Positions 42,809 through 51,480 of a stretch of DNA of 64,000 nt are shown here, in pieces. Both the position numbers and the translations under genes were made by a program. Source of the stretch: Solidesulfovibrio alcoholivorans DSM 5433 (lineage in GTDB: Bacteria > Desulfobacterota > Desulfovibrionia > Desulfovibrionales > Desulfovibrionaceae); contig NZ_JNJA01000005.1 of assembly GCF_000702665.1 (NCBI RefSeq), positions 248,001-312,000 of the forward strand, written 5' to 3'. The notes under the pieces are model-generated. The model worked only from the letters and a program-made list of their open reading frames with translations. It had not been told where the DNA came from and ran no database searches. Position 1 is the first letter of the stretch; each line of letters begins with the position of its first letter.

Positions 42809-42836
42809 TTGCGCGGGCGGCCAAATCCCGTACACT
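42809..42836 (+). promoter_or_regulatory. Promoter of malate synthase
   Basis: TTGCGC (42809-42814), 16 bases and TACACT (42831-42836), 58 bases before the start codon. Confidence 0.5.
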
Positions 42837-42894
42837 GCCGCATCGTTGCCCCATCCGGGGCAGATCACGGCCGCAGCAGCAAGGAGCGCCGCCC

Positions 42895-45066
42895 ATGTCA
42901 GACCGCATCGCCGTCGCCGGCCTGTCCGTCGAAAAAACGCTCTACGACGTCATCGCCGGGGAAATCCTCCCCGCAACCGGCATCGCGCCCGAAGCCTTCT
43001 TCGCCTCCCTGGCCGACATCGTCGCCACGCTCGGGCCGAAAAACCGCGAACTGCTCGCCAAACGCGACGCCATGCAGGCCGCCATAGACGTCTGGCACAA
43101 GGAACGCGCCGGACAGCCCCACGATCCCGAAGCCTACAAGTGCTTCCTGGCCGGCATCGGCTACCTGCTCCCCGAAGGCCCGGATTTCGCCATAGAAACC
43201 ATCGATGTGGACCCGGAAATCGCCTCCGTCCCCGGGCCCCAGCTCGTGGTGCCCATCACCAACGCGCGCTACGCCATAAACGCCGCCAACGCCCGATTCG
43301 GCAGCCTCTACGACGCGCTCTACGGCACGGACGTCATCCCCGAAACCGGGGACGCCGCCAAAGGGCCGGGCTACAACCCGGCGCGCGGCGCGGCCGTGGT
43401 TGCCTATGCATCGAGCTTCCTGGACATGGCCGTGCCCCTGGCCTACGGCCGCCACGCCGACGTGACCGCCTATGCCGTCGCGGACGGCGTGCTGACCGTG
43501 ACCCTCGCAAACGGCCAGACCACGGGCCTGGCCCGGCCCGAGCGCTTCGCCGGCCACGTGGGCGATCCCGCCGCGCCGACGCACGTGCTCCTGCGCAACA
43601 ACGGCCTGCACATCGAACTCGTTTTCGACCGCAACCATCCCGTGGGCAAGGCCAGTCCCTCGGGACTCAAGGACGTGCTGCTCGAAGCCGCCGTGACCAC
43701 CATCCTCGACTGCGAGGACTCCGTGGCCGTGGTGGACGGCCCGGACAAGGCGCTCGCCTACCATAACCTGCTTGGGCTTTTTCGCGGCGACCTGACCGCC
43801 CGCTTCGACAAGGGCGGCAAGGCCGTGGACCGCGGCCTGGCCCCGGATCGCAGCTACGTCGCGCCGGACGGCGGGGCGCTCGACCTGCCCGGGCGCAGCC
43901 TCCTTTTCGTACGCAACGTCGGCCACCTGATGACGACCGACGCGGTGCTGGACGCAAGCGGGGAGGAGATTCCCGAGGGCATGCTCGACGCCATGGCCAC
44001 GGCCGCGGCCGGGCTGCACGACCTGCGCGGCCTGGGGCGGCTGCACAACAGCCGCTCGGGCGCGGTCTACATCGTCAAGCCCAAGATGCACGGCCCCGAG
44101 GAAGTCGCCTTCGCCTGCACGCTCTTCGACCGCGTCGAGGACGCCCTCGGCATGGCGCGCAACACGCTCAAGATCGGCGTGATGGACGAGGAGCGGCGCA
44201 CGTCGCTCAATCTCAAGGAATGCGTGCGCGCGGCCAAGACGCGCATCGTCTTCATCAACACCGGCTTCCTGGACCGCACGGGCGACGAGATCCACACCGT
44301 CATGGAGGCCGGCCCCGTGGTCGGCAAGGCCGCCATGCGCGCCGAGCCCTGGATGGCCGCCTACGAGGACGGCAACGTGGACGTGGGCCTTGCCTGCGGC
44401 TTTTCCGGCCGGGCGCAGATCGGCAAGGGCATGTGGGCCAAGCCGGACAAGATGGCCGAGATGGTCGCGACCAAGGTCGAACACCCGCGCAGCGGCGCCA
44501 ACTGCGCCTGGGTCCCTTCGCCCACGGCCGCGACGCTGCACGCCATGCACTACCACGCCGTGGACGTCTTCGACCGCCAGCGCGAGATCGCCGGCCGCGT
44601 GCGCGCCGACCGCGAAAAACTGCTCATCCTGCCGCTCCTCGGCAAAGCGCGGCCCACGCCCGAAGACGTCCTGCACGAGCTCGAAACCAACGCCCAGAGC
44701 ATTCTCGGCTACGTCTCGCGCTGGGTGGACCAGGGCATCGGCTGCTCCAAGGTGCCGGATCTTGCCGATATCGGCCTCATGGAGGACCGGGCGACGTTGC
44801 GCATCTCCAGCCAGCACATCGCCAACTGGCTGCGCCACGGCCTTTGCGACGAGAAGCAGGTGCGCGAGGTGCTCGCCCGCATGGCCGCCGTGGTCGACCG
44901 GCAAAACGCCCTGGACCCGGCCTACCGGCCCATGGCGACGGACCTTTCCGCAAGCGTCGCCTTCGCCGCCGCCTGCGACCTCATTTTCGAGGGCCGCGCG
45001 CAGCCGAGCGGCTACACCGAACCCATCCTGCACGCCCGCCGGCGGCAGGCCAAGGCCCGGGGCTGA
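42895..45066 (+). CDS. glcB: Malate synthase G
   Basis: A 723-residue enzyme that condenses glyoxylate with acetyl-CoA to malate. It has the G-type length and blocks: [20 protein letters not shown] (active-site acid), [58 protein letters not shown] and [20 protein letters not shown]. The C-terminal part [21 protein letters not shown] is also typical. The ATG 42895 follows AAGGAGCGCCGCCC. No isocitrate lyase is in the window; glyoxylate may come from glycolate or glycine. It is followed 30 bases later by the FliL-like gene. Confidence 0.95.
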   Translation: MSDRIAVAGLSVEKTLYDVIAGEILPATGIAPEAFFASLADIVATLGPKNRELLAKRDAMQAAIDVWHKERAGQPHDPEAYKCFLAGIGYLLPEGPDFAIETIDVDPEIASVPGPQLVVPITNARYAINAANARFGSLYDALYGTDVIPETGDAAKGPGYNPARGAAVVAYASSFLDMAVPLAYGRHADVTAYAVADGVLTVTLANGQTTGLARPERFAGHVGDPAAPTHVLLRNNGLHIELVFDRNHPVGKASPSGLKDVLLEAAVTTILDCEDSVAVVDGPDKALAYHNLLGLFRGDLTARFDKGGKAVDRGLAPDRSYVAPDGGALDLPGRSLLFVRNVGHLMTTDAVLDASGEEIPEGMLDAMATAAAGLHDLRGLGRLHNSRSGAVYIVKPKMHGPEEVAFACTLFDRVEDALGMARNTLKIGVMDEERRTSLNLKECVRAAKTRIVFINTGFLDRTGDEIHTVMEAGPVVGKAAMRAEPWMAAYEDGNVDVGLACGFSGRAQIGKGMWAKPDKMAEMVATKVEHPRSGANCAWVPSPTAATLHAMHYHAVDVFDRQREIAGRVRADREKLLILPLLGKARPTPEDVLHELETNAQSILGYVSRWVDQGIGCSKVPDLADIGLMEDRATLRISSQHIANWLRHGLCDEKQVREVLARMAAVVDRQNALDPAYRPMATDLSASVAFAAACDLIFEGRAQPSGYTEPILHARRRQAKARG

Positions 45067-45096
45067 CCCCATGGCCGGGAAACGGAGGAATCTGCC

Positions 45097-45555
45097 GTGA
45101 TGCTGCCGTCGCATTGGGTGAAGATCGGGCTGATGCTCCTGGCATTTGTCCTGGCCACGCCGCACATGGGCGCGCTGCACGCCTCCTCGGAAGGCGGCCA
45201 CGGCGGCGATTCCAAGAAAAGCGAGAAGAAGGGCGAGGGCAAGGACGCGAACAAGCCCGAGAACGGGGCCATCGTCGTCGGCCCGCTCACAGTCAACATC
45301 CTGAGCAACAAGGGCTTCCGCTTCCTGCGCCTGTCCATGCTCGTGCAGTGCGAGGACAATGCGGCGGCCGAGCGCATCACTTTGCCGGACGCCCGGGAGG
45401 ATCTGATTTTCCGCCTCTCCACCAAACTCGCCGAGGATTTGTTGACCAATGCCGGCAAGATGGCCCTGCGCCAGGAGCTGATCGAGCTTTTCAACAAGTA
45501 CGCTGGCGCGGGCAAGGTGAAAAACATCTACTTCCAGGAATTCGTGTTTCAATAA
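45097..45555 (+). CDS. FliL-like flagellar protein
   Basis: A 152-residue protein with an N-terminal membrane/signal segment (VKIGLMLLAFVLATPHMGAL), a charged Lys/Glu linker (HGGDSKKSEKKGEGKDANKP) and a C-terminal domain RFLRLSMLVQCEDNAAAERI ... DLLTNAGKMALRQELIELFN ... VKNIYFQEFVFQ. The last part is the FliL fold, which surrounds the flagellar stator. It lacks flagellar neighbours, so it may be an orphan copy or serve another envelope complex. The start is GTG 45097 with GGAGG 8 bases upstream, directly followed by an ATG that is the alternative. Confidence 0.72.
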   Translation: MMLPSHWVKIGLMLLAFVLATPHMGALHASSEGGHGGDSKKSEKKGEGKDANKPENGAIVVGPLTVNILSNKGFRFLRLSMLVQCEDNAAAERITLPDAREDLIFRLSTKLAEDLLTNAGKMALRQELIELFNKYAGAGKVKNIYFQEFVFQ

Positions 45556-45616
45556 GGTGGGTTACGGCTCAGGCCGCGTGCATGCTTCCATGCCCGCGAC
45601 AGGAAAGGACAACGCC

Positions 45617-46210
45617 GTGTTCGAAGCCATCACGCCGGCCATGGCCGCGCGCATGCAGGCGCTCGAGGCCCTGGACGCCGCGGACCGTACCGACGGCACG
45701 CCGCACGCGAAGCGGCTGCGCCAGATTCCGCCCGAAACCGGCCGGTTCCTGGCCATACTGGCCGCATCCGCGCCGGCCGGGAACCTTGTCGAGGTGGGCA
45801 CGAGCGCCGGCTATTCCGCCCTGTGGCTGTCGCTTGCCTGCCGGGCGCGAGGCGGCGTGCTGGCGAGCATCGACCGCGACCCGGACAAGCTCGCCCTGGC
45901 CGAGGAGACCCTGCGCCTGGCCGGCTGCGCCGATGCGGTGCGGCTCGTGCGCGGCGACGCCCTGGAGGCGCTCGCCGCCATGCGCGGCATCGCCTTCGCC
46001 TTCATCGACGCCAACCGCGATGTGCTGTGGCCCTGCGTCGCGCTGCTCGCCGAGCGCTTGGTCCCCGGCGGCATCCTGGCCGCGGACAACGTCATCAGCC
46101 ACGCCCACGAGATTCCCGGCGTGGTCGAGCGCATCCTGGCCGACCCCAGGCTCGACGGCGTGGTCGTGCCCATCGGCTCGGGCGTGCTGCTGGCCAGGCG
46201 TCGCGCGTAA
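45617..46210 (+). CDS. SAM-dependent O-methyltransferase
   Basis: A 197-residue protein of the O-methyltransferase type 3 (caffeoyl-CoA-like) group. The SAM site is NLVEVGTSAGYSALWLSLAC, then VLASIDRDPDKLALAEETL, RLVRGDALEAL, FAFIDANRDVLWPCVALL and a final GVVVPIGSGVLLARRRA. The substrate is unknown. The frame is open from 45557, and ATG 45590 is in frame, but GTG 45617 has AAAGGACAACGCC before it and is chosen. It is preceded by the FliL-like gene (61 bases). Confidence 0.8.
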   Translation: MFEAITPAMAARMQALEALDAADRTDGTPHAKRLRQIPPETGRFLAILAASAPAGNLVEVGTSAGYSALWLSLACRARGGVLASIDRDPDKLALAEETLRLAGCADAVRLVRGDALEALAAMRGIAFAFIDANRDVLWPCVALLAERLVPGGILAADNVISHAHEIPGVVERILADPRLDGVVVPIGSGVLLARRRA

Positions 46211-46333
46211 GGTCGGCTTTCCGTCGCCAAGGCGTAACACCTGCGCGCCGGGGCATGGCTTTGCGGGCCCTTCGTCCGTGTGCTAGCCTTTGGGGCGCGA
46301 CGGGATTTTTGAAGACTGCAAGCGGAGGTGACG

Positions 46334-47539
46334 ATGGGCGATCTGGCGAAATACTTCCTGCTCACGGCGCTGCTTGCGGGCAGCATGCTGCTTTCGGACG
46401 CGGGCCCGTGCTTTTCGCGCACCGGGGAACCGGCCCCGGTCATGGTGCTCGCGGTCGCGCCGACCAGGCACGTGATCAAGGCCGGCGACACGCTCAACGC
46501 CCTGGCCATGCGCTACGGCGTGCCGGCCGCCGCCATCCTGAGGGCCAATCCCGGGCTCGACGCCTCGCGCCTGCAACTGGGCAAGGCCCTCGTCATCCCG
46601 CCCCGGGGGCCGGCCGCCCAGGCTCCCGCTGCGGCAGCGCCGGCGGCCGAGGAGCAACCTCCGCAGCCAACGGCCGAAAAGCCCCATGGCGTCGAGTTGC
46701 GTCCCCAGTCCGCGCCCCAGGCCACTCAGCCCTTGCCCGGCAGCGGGATCAGGGAGCATGACCTGCCCGCGACCGCTGCCAAGCCCGCGGCCGCACCGCC
46801 TCCGGCCGCTGCCGCCAAGGCCGCGCCCGCGCAGGCTCCCGCCGCCACGCAATCCCAGCCGACGCCGCCTGTGGCCGCCTCTGCAAGCGGTGACGCGTCC
46901 GCCCTGGACAAGGCCGCTGCGGCGCTCAAGGACAATGCGGCGGCCGCCGTGCCCGTGGCCGTGGAAAAGGTCGGCGGCCGCACGCGCCTCGCCGTGGGCG
47001 GCCAGACTTTCTTCGCTGACCAGATCGTGCCCTGGGCGTTGTCCCTGGGCAGCCGGCTGGTGTCGGGGCTGCTGCTCTTTTTCGCCGGCATCTGGGTCGC
47101 CGGCCGGCTGACGCTGCTGCTGTCGCGGATCATGCGCCGGCGAAACGTCCCGTCCGAGATCGTGTCCTTCGTGGCCAGCCTCGTGCGCTACGGTCTCTAC
47201 CTTGTCGTGCTCATCGCCGCCCTGGGGCAGTTCGGGCTCAACGTCAGTTCGCTGCTCGCGCTTTTCGGCGCGGCCGGCCTCGCCGTCAGCTTGGCGCTCA
47301 AGGACACGCTTTCAAACTTCGCCTCGGGCGTGATGCTGCTGCTTTTCCGATTTTTCCGCGTGGGCGACAGGGTCAACGTGCCCGGCGCAGCCGGCGCTTC
47401 GGGCGTGGTCGCGTCCATCGACGTCTTCAACACCGTCATCCGTTCCGACACGGGCGACGTCATCATCGTGCCCAACTCCAAGATCGTGGGCAACGTGATC
47501 GTGGTCACGTCCGCGAACGAAGCGCCGCCGGAAGGGTAG
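46334..47539 (+). CDS. LysM domain - MscS-type mechanosensitive channel fusion
   Basis: A 401-residue protein. After an N-terminal signal-type segment (LAKYFLLTALLAGSMLLSDA) comes a LysM domain (about 45-90: HVIKAGDTLNALAMRYGVPA ... LRANPGLDASRLQLGKALVI), which binds peptidoglycan. A 120-residue Ala/Pro/Gln linker follows, then a MscS core: two helices (SRLVSGLLLFFAGIWVAG, YGLYLVVLIAALGQFGL), the pore helix LLALFGAAGLAVSLALKDTL and the beta domain (FFRVGDRVNVPGA, VIIVPNSKIVGNVI). It stops right after the beta domain, without the usual alpha/beta C-terminal part. Binding to the wall could tether or gate the channel. The ATG 46334 follows GGAGGTGACG. Confidence 0.83.
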   Translation: MGDLAKYFLLTALLAGSMLLSDAGPCFSRTGEPAPVMVLAVAPTRHVIKAGDTLNALAMRYGVPAAAILRANPGLDASRLQLGKALVIPPRGPAAQAPAAAAPAAEEQPPQPTAEKPHGVELRPQSAPQATQPLPGSGIREHDLPATAAKPAAAPPPAAAAKAAPAQAPAATQSQPTPPVAASASGDASALDKAAAALKDNAAAAVPVAVEKVGGRTRLAVGGQTFFADQIVPWALSLGSRLVSGLLLFFAGIWVAGRLTLLLSRIMRRRNVPSEIVSFVASLVRYGLYLVVLIAALGQFGLNVSSLLALFGAAGLAVSLALKDTLSNFASGVMLLLFRFFRVGDRVNVPGAAGASGVVASIDVFNTVIRSDTGDVIIVPNSKIVGNVIVVTSANEAPPEG

Positions 47540-47600
47540 CGCTCCGCGCGAGCGGAAGCTTCCGAGGAGTTGCCGCGGCCGCGTTCTCCCCTTTTCGGGA

Positions 47601-47641
47601 GGTTCAGGAGGGGCCGTCGCCCCTCCTGGCCGCCGGAGGGC
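47601..47641 (-). repeat. Intergenic hairpin element, copy 5
   Basis: On the minus strand, GCCCTCCGGCGGC then CAGGAGGGGC, a 4-base loop and GCCCCTCCTG (arms 47605-47614 and 47619-47628). It lies 25 bases after the ABC ATPase stop, pointing along that gene. Confidence 0.8.
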
Positions 47642-47666
47642 CTCTTCCCCCTTCCCCTCTTTCCCC

Positions 47667-49145
47667 CTACGCCAAGCGCAGGCGGCCGGCTTCCAGGCGG
47701 TAGACGCTCTGGATCTCCGGGATCACGTCGCCGCGGCGGTGCACGGCCGCGATGACCGTAACGCCGCTCCGCGCCGCGGCCGAGACCGCTTCCATGGCCA
47801 GCCGCCGCGACGGGCCGTCGAGGCCGGAGAAGGGTTCGTCGAGGAGCAGCAGGCGCGGTTCGCCGACCATGGCCCGGGCCAGGAACAGCCGCCGCGTCTG
47901 GCCGGCGGAGAGTTGCCCCAGCCGGCGCGCGGCAAGGTCGCTTACGCCGAAAAATTCCATCCAGCGCCTGGCCGCCGCGAAATCGGCGGGAGAAGGTTCC
48001 GCGTAGATTCCCATGGTGGCGGCGATGCCGGACGTGACGAGTTCCAGGGCGGAGAGGTCCTTGTCGTAGTCCGCTTCCAGCTCGAAGGAGACCATGCCGA
48101 TGCGCCGGCGGATCTCGCGCAGGTCCGTGAACCCTTCCGGCGCGGCCAGTCCCGGCCGCACGGCCCGGCCGCCGAGCGCCGGGTGGTGCTCGCCGGCGAT
48201 GAGCCTCAGCAGCGTGGACTTGCCCGCGCCGTTGGCCCCGAACACGGCCATGTGCCCGCCCGGGGAAACCGTCAGGCAGATGTCCTTGAGGATTTCCTTG
48301 CGCGCCAGAAAGACCGTGGCGTGTTCGAGCACGACCAGCGGCAGCCCCTCCCGGGGCGTGTCCGTGGCCGGGGGCGGCGCGGCCTGTTCCCGGACCGGGC
48401 CGTCCATGGCCTTGCGGTAGCGGGCGAGCACGGTCGCGGCCGGCCCGGCGTCGATGATTCGGCCACCGGCCAGGGTGATTCCCTTGGCCTCTCCGGGTGG
48501 CAGGGCCGCGCCCTGGTGGCTGGTGAGCACGATGGCCGCACCGTCGGTGGAGGCTTTTCCCACGGCGCGCGTGGCCGATTCCCGCGCCGTGTCGTCCAGG
48601 CCGTCGAGGAATTCGTCGAGGAAAAGGACCAGCGGGCGCGTGGCCAGGGCGCGGGCCAGGAGCACGGCGCGCAACTGGCCGTTGGAAAGCGCCTCCACGG
48701 GCGTGTCCAGCAGGTGCGCGATGCCGAGCAGGTCCGTGACCTTGGCCAGTTGCGCAAGCTCACCGGGGCTGGGCTTGCCCTGGATGTAGACGGCGTCGCG
48801 CATGCCGGCGAGGATCACGGTGCGCGCCGGCAGTTGCGCGCACAGTCGCTTGGTCGCGCGCTGGATTTCCGGGGAGACGATGCCGCAACGCTCGCGCACG
48901 CCGATGGGCGAGGCCCGGCCGGGGCCGTCGTCCGCGACGTAGGCGCGCACGCCCCGGCCGTCGTCGTCGGGCCAGATGTCGCCGCGCAGAAGCCGCAGCA
49001 GGGTGGATTTGCCGGAACCGTTGCCGCCGAGCACGAGCAGGCGCTCGCCCGGGCCGAGCGTCAGGTTCGCGCACGTGAGCGCAGGCCGGCCGGAAAAGGA
49101 GACGCAGGCGTTTTCAAGGGTGATGCGCAGAGTGGATATGGCCAT
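47667..49145 (-). CDS. Two-module ABC ATPase (ModF-like)
   Basis: A 492-residue protein of two ABC modules, without membrane segments. Module 1: Walker A LGGNGSGKSTLL, signature LSNGQLRAVLLARAL, Walker B LVLFLDEFLDGLD. Module 2: FGANGAGKSTLLRL, LSAGQTRRLFLARAM, LLLLDEPFSGLD. The order and spacing match ModF/PhrA-type proteins, once linked to molybdate transport or DNA repair; the cellular role is unsettled. No permease or binding protein is adjacent. The start ATG 49143-49145 has no ribosome site and lies 11 bases after the T-run of the dapA terminator; an upstream TTG in frame would run through the terminator stem. Confidence 0.85.
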   Translation of the reverse strand: MAISTLRITLENACVSFSGRPALTCANLTLGPGERLLVLGGNGSGKSTLLRLLRGDIWPDDDGRGVRAYVADDGPGRASPIGVRERCGIVSPEIQRATKRLCAQLPARTVILAGMRDAVYIQGKPSPGELAQLAKVTDLLGIAHLLDTPVEALSNGQLRAVLLARALATRPLVLFLDEFLDGLDDTARESATRAVGKASTDGAAIVLTSHQGAALPPGEAKGITLAGGRIIDAGPAATVLARYRKAMDGPVREQAAPPPATDTPREGLPLVVLEHATVFLARKEILKDICLTVSPGGHMAVFGANGAGKSTLLRLIAGEHHPALGGRAVRPGLAAPEGFTDLREIRRRIGMVSFELEADYDKDLSALELVTSGIAATMGIYAEPSPADFAAARRWMEFFGVSDLAARRLGQLSAGQTRRLFLARAMVGEPRLLLLDEPFSGLDGPSRRLAMEAVSAAARSGVTVIAAVHRRGDVIPEIQSVYRLEAGRLRLA

Positions 49146-49156
49146 AAGGAGGGAAC

Positions 49157-49186
49157 AAAAAACGGGCCTCCCGGGAGAGGCCCGTT
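49157..49186 (-). terminator. Intrinsic terminator of dapA
   Basis: AACGGGCCTC (49161-49170), loop CCGGGA, GAGGCCCGTT (49177-49186); on the minus strand it ends in six Ts (complement of 49157-49162). It lies 24 bases after the dapA stop. Confidence 0.9.
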
Positions 49187-49210
49187 TCAAAAGTCAAAAG
49201 TTGAAACACA

Positions 49211-50089
49211 TTAGAGCAGTCCGGCCTCGCTGAGCGCGGTTTTGAGCTTTTCGCGGTTCGCGGGCGTAAGCGGCACCATGGGCAGACGCACCTCGAACGG
49301 GAAGCGGCCCATCATGGCCAGGGCTTCCTTGGTCGGGGCCGGGTTGGTCTCGAGGAAGGCGGCCCGGTACAGGGGGCTCATGGCGTAGTGCAGCGCCTTG
49401 GCCTTGGTCAGGTCGCCGGAAAGCGCGGCGTCGCACATTGCGGCCATCTTTCCCGGCACGAAGTTGGAAACCACCGAGATGACGCCACGGCCGCCGATGG
49501 CCATGGTGGGCAGGGCCGTGAAGTCGTCGCCGGAGAGCACCATGAAGTCCTCGCCGCAGAATTCCAGCACCCGTGACACCTGGTTCAGGTCTCCCGTGGC
49601 CTCCTTGACGCCGACCACCTGCGGGATCTCCTTTTTGAGGGTCGCCAGCGTTTCGGGCAGGAGGTTGACGGCCGTGCGGCTCGGCACGTTGTAGACGATC
49701 AGGGGAAAGTCCACCTTTTCGCCGATGGCCTTGAAATGGGCGACCAAACCGGCCTGCGTCGGTTTGTTGTAGTAGGGAGTGATGAGAAGCGCGCCGTCGG
49801 CTTTGGCTTTTTGGGCGTCCTTGGTCAGCTCGATGGCTTCGCGGGTGTTGTTGGAACCCGCGCCGGCGAGGACCGGAACGCGGCCTTTGACCTGGTCCAC
49901 GCAGATACGGATGACCCGTTTGTGCTCCTCGTGGGAGAGCGTGGCCGATTCGCCCGTGGTGCCGCAGGGGACGAGCCCGTGGATGCCCTGCTCGATCTGC
50001 CATTCGATGAAGGCGCGGAAGGCCTCTTCATCGATTTCGCCGTTTCGAAAGGGCGTCACCAATGCCGTGATTGCGCCTCGAAACTCCAT
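49211..50089 (-). CDS. dapA: 4-hydroxy-tetrahydrodipicolinate synthase (DapA)
   Basis: A 292-residue TIM-barrel aldolase of lysine and meso-diaminopimelate synthesis, joining pyruvate and aspartate semialdehyde. Motifs: VPCGTTGESATLSHEE, VLAGAGSNNTREAIELT, LIVYNVPSRTAVNLLPET (catalytic Tyr) and QVVGVKEATGDLNQV (Schiff-base Lys). Length and ends are normal. The ATG 50087-50089 has AAGGAGG about 5 bases upstream. It is divergent from the YbaK gene, 227 bases apart, and terminates before the ABC gene. Confidence 0.97.
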   Translation of the reverse strand: MEFRGAITALVTPFRNGEIDEEAFRAFIEWQIEQGIHGLVPCGTTGESATLSHEEHKRVIRICVDQVKGRVPVLAGAGSNNTREAIELTKDAQKAKADGALLITPYYNKPTQAGLVAHFKAIGEKVDFPLIVYNVPSRTAVNLLPETLATLKKEIPQVVGVKEATGDLNQVSRVLEFCGEDFMVLSGDDFTALPTMAIGGRGVISVVSNFVPGKMAAMCDAALSGDLTKAKALHYAMSPLYRAAFLETNPAPTKEALAMMGRFPFEVRLPMVPLTPANREKLKTALSEAGLL

Positions 50090-50316
50090 ACAGTCCTCCT
50101 TGGAAGAATAAACCCCCTCGTTCCCTAGAATGTTTTCGCCCGCCAGGCAAGTGCGCCACGCGAGAAATGCTCGGGAAAATCAGCACGATCAGCCGGAAGG
50201 GCGCAACCGGCGGCGCGGCCTTGCCTGGTCCATGGCCTTGGAGTAGGTTTGCCGGCGGCGACAAGCATCACCGCCGCGCGCATCCCTTCCGGAGCGGCGT
50301 GCAAAAGGAACGTCCC

Positions 50317-50790
50317 ATGGCCAAGGCCACCCGGGCGACCCAGGCCCTGGCCAAGGCCGGCGTCGCCTTCACCGTCGTCGAATACGCCTACGAAGCCGGA
50401 GCGGACCGCATCGGCCTGCACGCCGCCGCGGCCATCGGCGAAGCACCGTCGCGGGTGCTCAAGACGCTCATGGTCAGCGTGGACGGCAAGCCCGCCTGCG
50501 CCGTGATTCCCTCCGACGGCGAGCTGTCCATGAAGCGCGTGGCTGCGGCGTTTGGCGGCAAGACGGCGGCCATGCTGCCCCCGGCCGAGGCCGAGAAGGT
50601 CACGGGTTACCATGTCGGCGGCATCAGCCCCTTCGGCCAGCGCAAGGCCGTGCCCACGGCCATGGAAGAGGCGGCGCTTGCCGAACCCCACGTCATCATC
50701 AACGCCGGCCAGCGCGGGGTGATGGTGCGCCTGTCCCCGGCCGACGCCAAACGGGTGCTTGCGGCCGTTGCCGCGCCGCTTCTGGCCTGA
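50317..50790 (+). CDS. ybaK: YbaK-type aminoacyl-tRNA deacylase
   Basis: A 157-residue protein of the YbaK group: TRATQALAKAGVAFTVVEYAYE, then GEAPSRVLKTLMVSVDGKPACAVIPSDGELSMKRVAAAFGGK and the closing VTGYHVGGISPFGQRKAVP. The Lys in the KTL motif and the GGISPFG loop are typical of Cys-tRNA(Pro) editing enzymes. It removes mischarged Cys (and other small residues) from tRNA(Pro). The ATG 50317 follows AAAAGGAACGTCCC. It is followed 35 bases later by the secreted unknown gene. Confidence 0.92.
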   Translation: MAKATRATQALAKAGVAFTVVEYAYEAGADRIGLHAAAAIGEAPSRVLKTLMVSVDGKPACAVIPSDGELSMKRVAAAFGGKTAAMLPPAEAEKVTGYHVGGISPFGQRKAVPTAMEEAALAEPHVIINAGQRGVMVRLSPADAKRVLAAVAAPLLA

Positions 50791-50825
50791 CGCCGTCGCA
50801 ACCGCAACCCGCCAAGGAGCCTGCC

Positions 50826-51461
50826 ATGCCCCGACGCCCGCTTTCCCTGCCGCTTGCGCTCGCGGCCGTCGCCTGTTTCGCGGCCACGGCGGCGGGCCAG
50901 GTGACGGCGCGTTTCGGTCCGGACGGCGTCTGGACCCTGCCCGAGGCGGCCTGGACCGCCTGCCTCAAGCGAAATGCCGACGCCACAGGCTGTCTGGCCT
51001 CGCTCATGCAAGACGGCGGGGCGTCGCCGCAGGCCGTCGCAATCAACAAACTGCTCGACGGCGAAGGCTACATGACCGCGTTTCGCGAAGCGGGCCGGGT
51101 GGACGTGGCCGAGGTGACCTTTCCGCTGCGGGCCAATTCCAACGAGGTGGCCTACCTCGTCAACGGCGAGCCGCCGCTCGTTTCCAGCGAGCTCGATGCG
51201 GACATCCCGGGCCTTGCGGCCAACGCCCAATACGCCGCCATCAAGAAAGCCCATCCCGACGTCATGACCTGGCCCGTGGGCGAGGAGCCGCGCGCCGTGG
51301 AAGCGCTGGCGGACGGCGGCCAGGGGTTCACGTTCGCCTATGCGCTCCTTAACGGCTGCCATGCCTGCGAGGTGCTCGGGCACGTGGCGGTCTCCTTCGA
51401 TTTCGGCCCGGACGGGACGTTTCACGGCCAGCGCCTCGTGTCCGTGGACCCCGCGCCGTAA
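50826..51461 (+). CDS. Secreted protein of unknown function
   Basis: A 211-residue protein with a signal peptide ([16 protein letters not shown], cleavage near residue 24). The mature part has two Cys pairs: C45 and C56 ([17 protein letters not shown]) and a CHAC motif at [19 protein letters not shown], which might bind haem or metal but lacks a CxxCH pattern. The final ~35 residues form beta strands ([19 protein letters not shown]). I cannot name a family. The ATG 50826 has AAGGAG 6 bases upstream. It lies between the YbaK gene and recQ; the 19-base gap to recQ suggests a common transcript. Confidence 0.72.
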   Translation: MPRRPLSLPLALAAVACFAATAAGQVTARFGPDGVWTLPEAAWTACLKRNADATGCLASLMQDGGASPQAVAINKLLDGEGYMTAFREAGRVDVAEVTFPLRANSNEVAYLVNGEPPLVSSELDADIPGLAANAQYAAIKKAHPDVMTWPVGEEPRAVEALADGGQGFTFAYALLNGCHACEVLGHVAVSFDFGPDGTFHGQRLVSVDPAP

Positions 51462-51480
51462 CCGCTCCTTCCGCTTTCCC

